Source of the DNA: Candidatus Harrisonbacteria bacterium RIFCSPLOWO2_02_FULL_45_10c
GTDB taxonomy: Bacteria > Patescibacteriota > Minisyncoccia > UBA6257 > 02-FULL-45-10c
Assembly: GCA_001818705.1 (NCBI GenBank)
Contig: MHJM01000008.1
Coordinates: forward strand, 6,535 to 14,440
Direction: 5' to 3'
Length of the DNA: 7,906 nucleotides
A model generated the notes under the pieces. The model was not told the DNA's origin. It made no database searches and saw only the letters and a list, made by a program, of their open reading frames with translations. How positions within the stretch are numbered: position 1 is the stretch's first letter; the number at the start of each line of letters is the position of its first letter. Both the position numbers and the translations under genes were made by a program. Below are positions 7,716 through 7,906 of this stretch, one piece after another.

Positions 7716-7749
7716 CCGGGCGGCAAATAAAAAAGGCCACTCCGGAAAA
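7703..7749 (-). terminator. Intrinsic-terminator-like hairpin inside the rpoB leader (candidate attenuator)
   Basis: Read on the minus strand, TTTTCCGG (7749-7742) pairs perfectly with CCGGAAAA (7719-7712). Inside this, after one bulged A (7741), GTGGC (7740-7736) pairs with GCCGC (7724-7720) using one G-U pair. This makes a 13-bp stem with an 11-nt loop, followed directly by TTATTTTTG (7711-7703). A GC-rich stem with a U-rich tract is the form of a Rho-independent terminator. On the plus strand the stem is followed by an A run, so it points only toward rpoB. It lies about +28 to +65 from the predicted start of the upstream promoter. It would thus reduce read-through into rpoBC unless overridden, comparable in position to the known attenuator before E. 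coli rpoB. It could instead be the end of an upstream gene's transcript. Confidence 0.55.
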
Positions 7750-7754
7750 AAAGG

Positions 7755-7770
7755 TTTGTTGGCTAACAAA
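7755..7770 (-). repeat. Short hairpin near the 5' end of the rpoB transcript
   Basis: TTTGTT and AACAAA are perfect 6-bp complements around a 4-nt loop (AGCC on the minus strand). The repeat would begin about 6 nt from the predicted transcription start and is followed by CC and seven T. The stem is mostly A-T, so as a terminator it would be poor. A hairpin at the extreme 5' end could protect the mRNA or take part in leader refolding, which is inference. Confidence 0.35.
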
Positions 7771-7782
7771 TACGTAAGTAAC

Positions 7783-7812
7783 AGTATAACCTGACACCGC
7801 TAATTTTGTCAA
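7783..7812 (-). promoter_or_regulatory. Strong sigma-70-type promoter for rpoBC (and probably rpsF-ssb)
   Basis: On the minus strand a perfect -35 box TTGACA (7812-7807) is separated by 18 bp from TATACT (7788-7783), a 5 of 6 match to the -10 box. Eleven of twelve bases agree with consensus, the best promoter match I found in the window. Transcription would begin near 7776-7775, giving a leader of roughly 123 nt before the rpoB ATG. This implies that rpoBC here can be transcribed independently of any upstream rplJ-rplL genes, which are not visible in the window. Confidence 0.72.
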
Positions 7813-7906
7813 GCCCCGTCACCAGATCGAGCGCTCCCGTTTTCTACAACGCCTTGGGTAAGACAATGAAGTATACGCTAAACTGCATCTTTGCTAATAG
7901 CTTATA
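7813..7906. other. Upstream end of the window, no gene recognised
   Basis: These 94 bases lie upstream of the rpoB promoter. One minus-strand frame is open from the right edge for 20 codons to a TAG at about 7846-7844. One plus-strand frame runs open to the edge and contains an ATG at 7866. Neither gives a peptide I recognise, and neither is long enough to judge. The stretch could hold the end of an upstream gene or simply be intergenic. An 8-bp GAGCGCTC palindrome at 7829-7836 is the only other structure noticed. Confidence 0.4.

Noticed and set aside
7698..7730. Promoter within the leader (TTGCCG, 18 bp, TAATAT) that would start transcription after the terminator-like hairpin
   Set aside because: Both boxes match only 4 of 6 in very AT-rich DNA. 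If it were real it would weaken the attenuator reading, so 5'-end mapping should consider it.
7870..7897. Second promoter upstream of the main one: TTAGCA, 16 bp, TATACT on the minus strand
   Set aside because: The -35 matches only 4 of 6 and the spacer is short; the downstream TTGACA/TATACT pair is much stronger. It remains possible as a tandem promoter.
7866..7906. Possible divergent plus-strand gene beginning MKYTLNCIFANSL at the right edge
   Set aside because: Only 13 codons are visible, no clear ribosome binding site or promoter supports it, and the same frame is open upstream of the ATG.
7844..7906. Possible C-terminal end of an upstream minus-strand gene (20 codons ending VLPKAL then TAG)
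   Set aside because: Too short to distinguish from a chance open frame, and the peptide is not recognised.

Overview
The window is a housekeeping locus read entirely from the minus strand (right to left): promoter and structured leader, rpoB, rpoC, rpsF, then the start of ssb, which runs off the left edge. Three complete genes and one partial gene cover about 95% of it. I see no mobile element, CRISPR array, tRNA, rRNA or obvious horizontally acquired cargo.

Organism: a bacterium using the standard bacterial code; the three visible stops are all TAA and no in-frame TGA is needed. RpoB (1064 aa) and RpoC (1193 aa) are both compact and lack the large lineage-specific insertions of E. coli beta and beta-prime. 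The N-terminal phrasing of RpoB, the SSB N-terminus and the long charged tail on bS6 most resemble Patescibacteria (CPR), perhaps Parcubacteria-like. This is recognition from memory, not a tree, and I hold it at moderate confidence.

Layout: 7906-7813 holds no recognisable gene. A near-consensus sigma-70-type promoter (TTGACA, 18 bp, TATACT) lies at 7812-7783. It is followed by a leader of about 123 nt that is mostly inverted repeats: a 5'-proximal hairpin (7770-7755), a terminator-like GC hairpin with a U-rich tract (7749-7703), an AU-only 11-bp hairpin that shares bases with it (7715-7686), and a 15-bp palindrome covering the putative rpoB ribosome binding site (7676-7662). rpoB (7652-4458) and rpoC (4441-860) are 16 bp apart. 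A 59-bp gap with a possible internal promoter separates rpoC from rpsF (800-342), and 38 bp separate rpsF from ssb (303 to beyond base 1).

Function: rpoB and rpoC encode the two catalytic subunits of RNA polymerase, rpsF a 30S ribosomal protein and ssb the single-strand DNA-binding protein. rpsF-ssb is a common bacterial pair usually followed by rpsR, so rpsR may lie just beyond the left edge. Placing this pair directly after rpoBC, instead of the familiar rpsL-rpsG-fusA, would put transcription, translation and replication components in one transcription unit.

I do not see an undescribed system. The most interesting parts are the rpoB leader, which looks like an attenuator, and the rpoBC-rpsF-ssb gene order.
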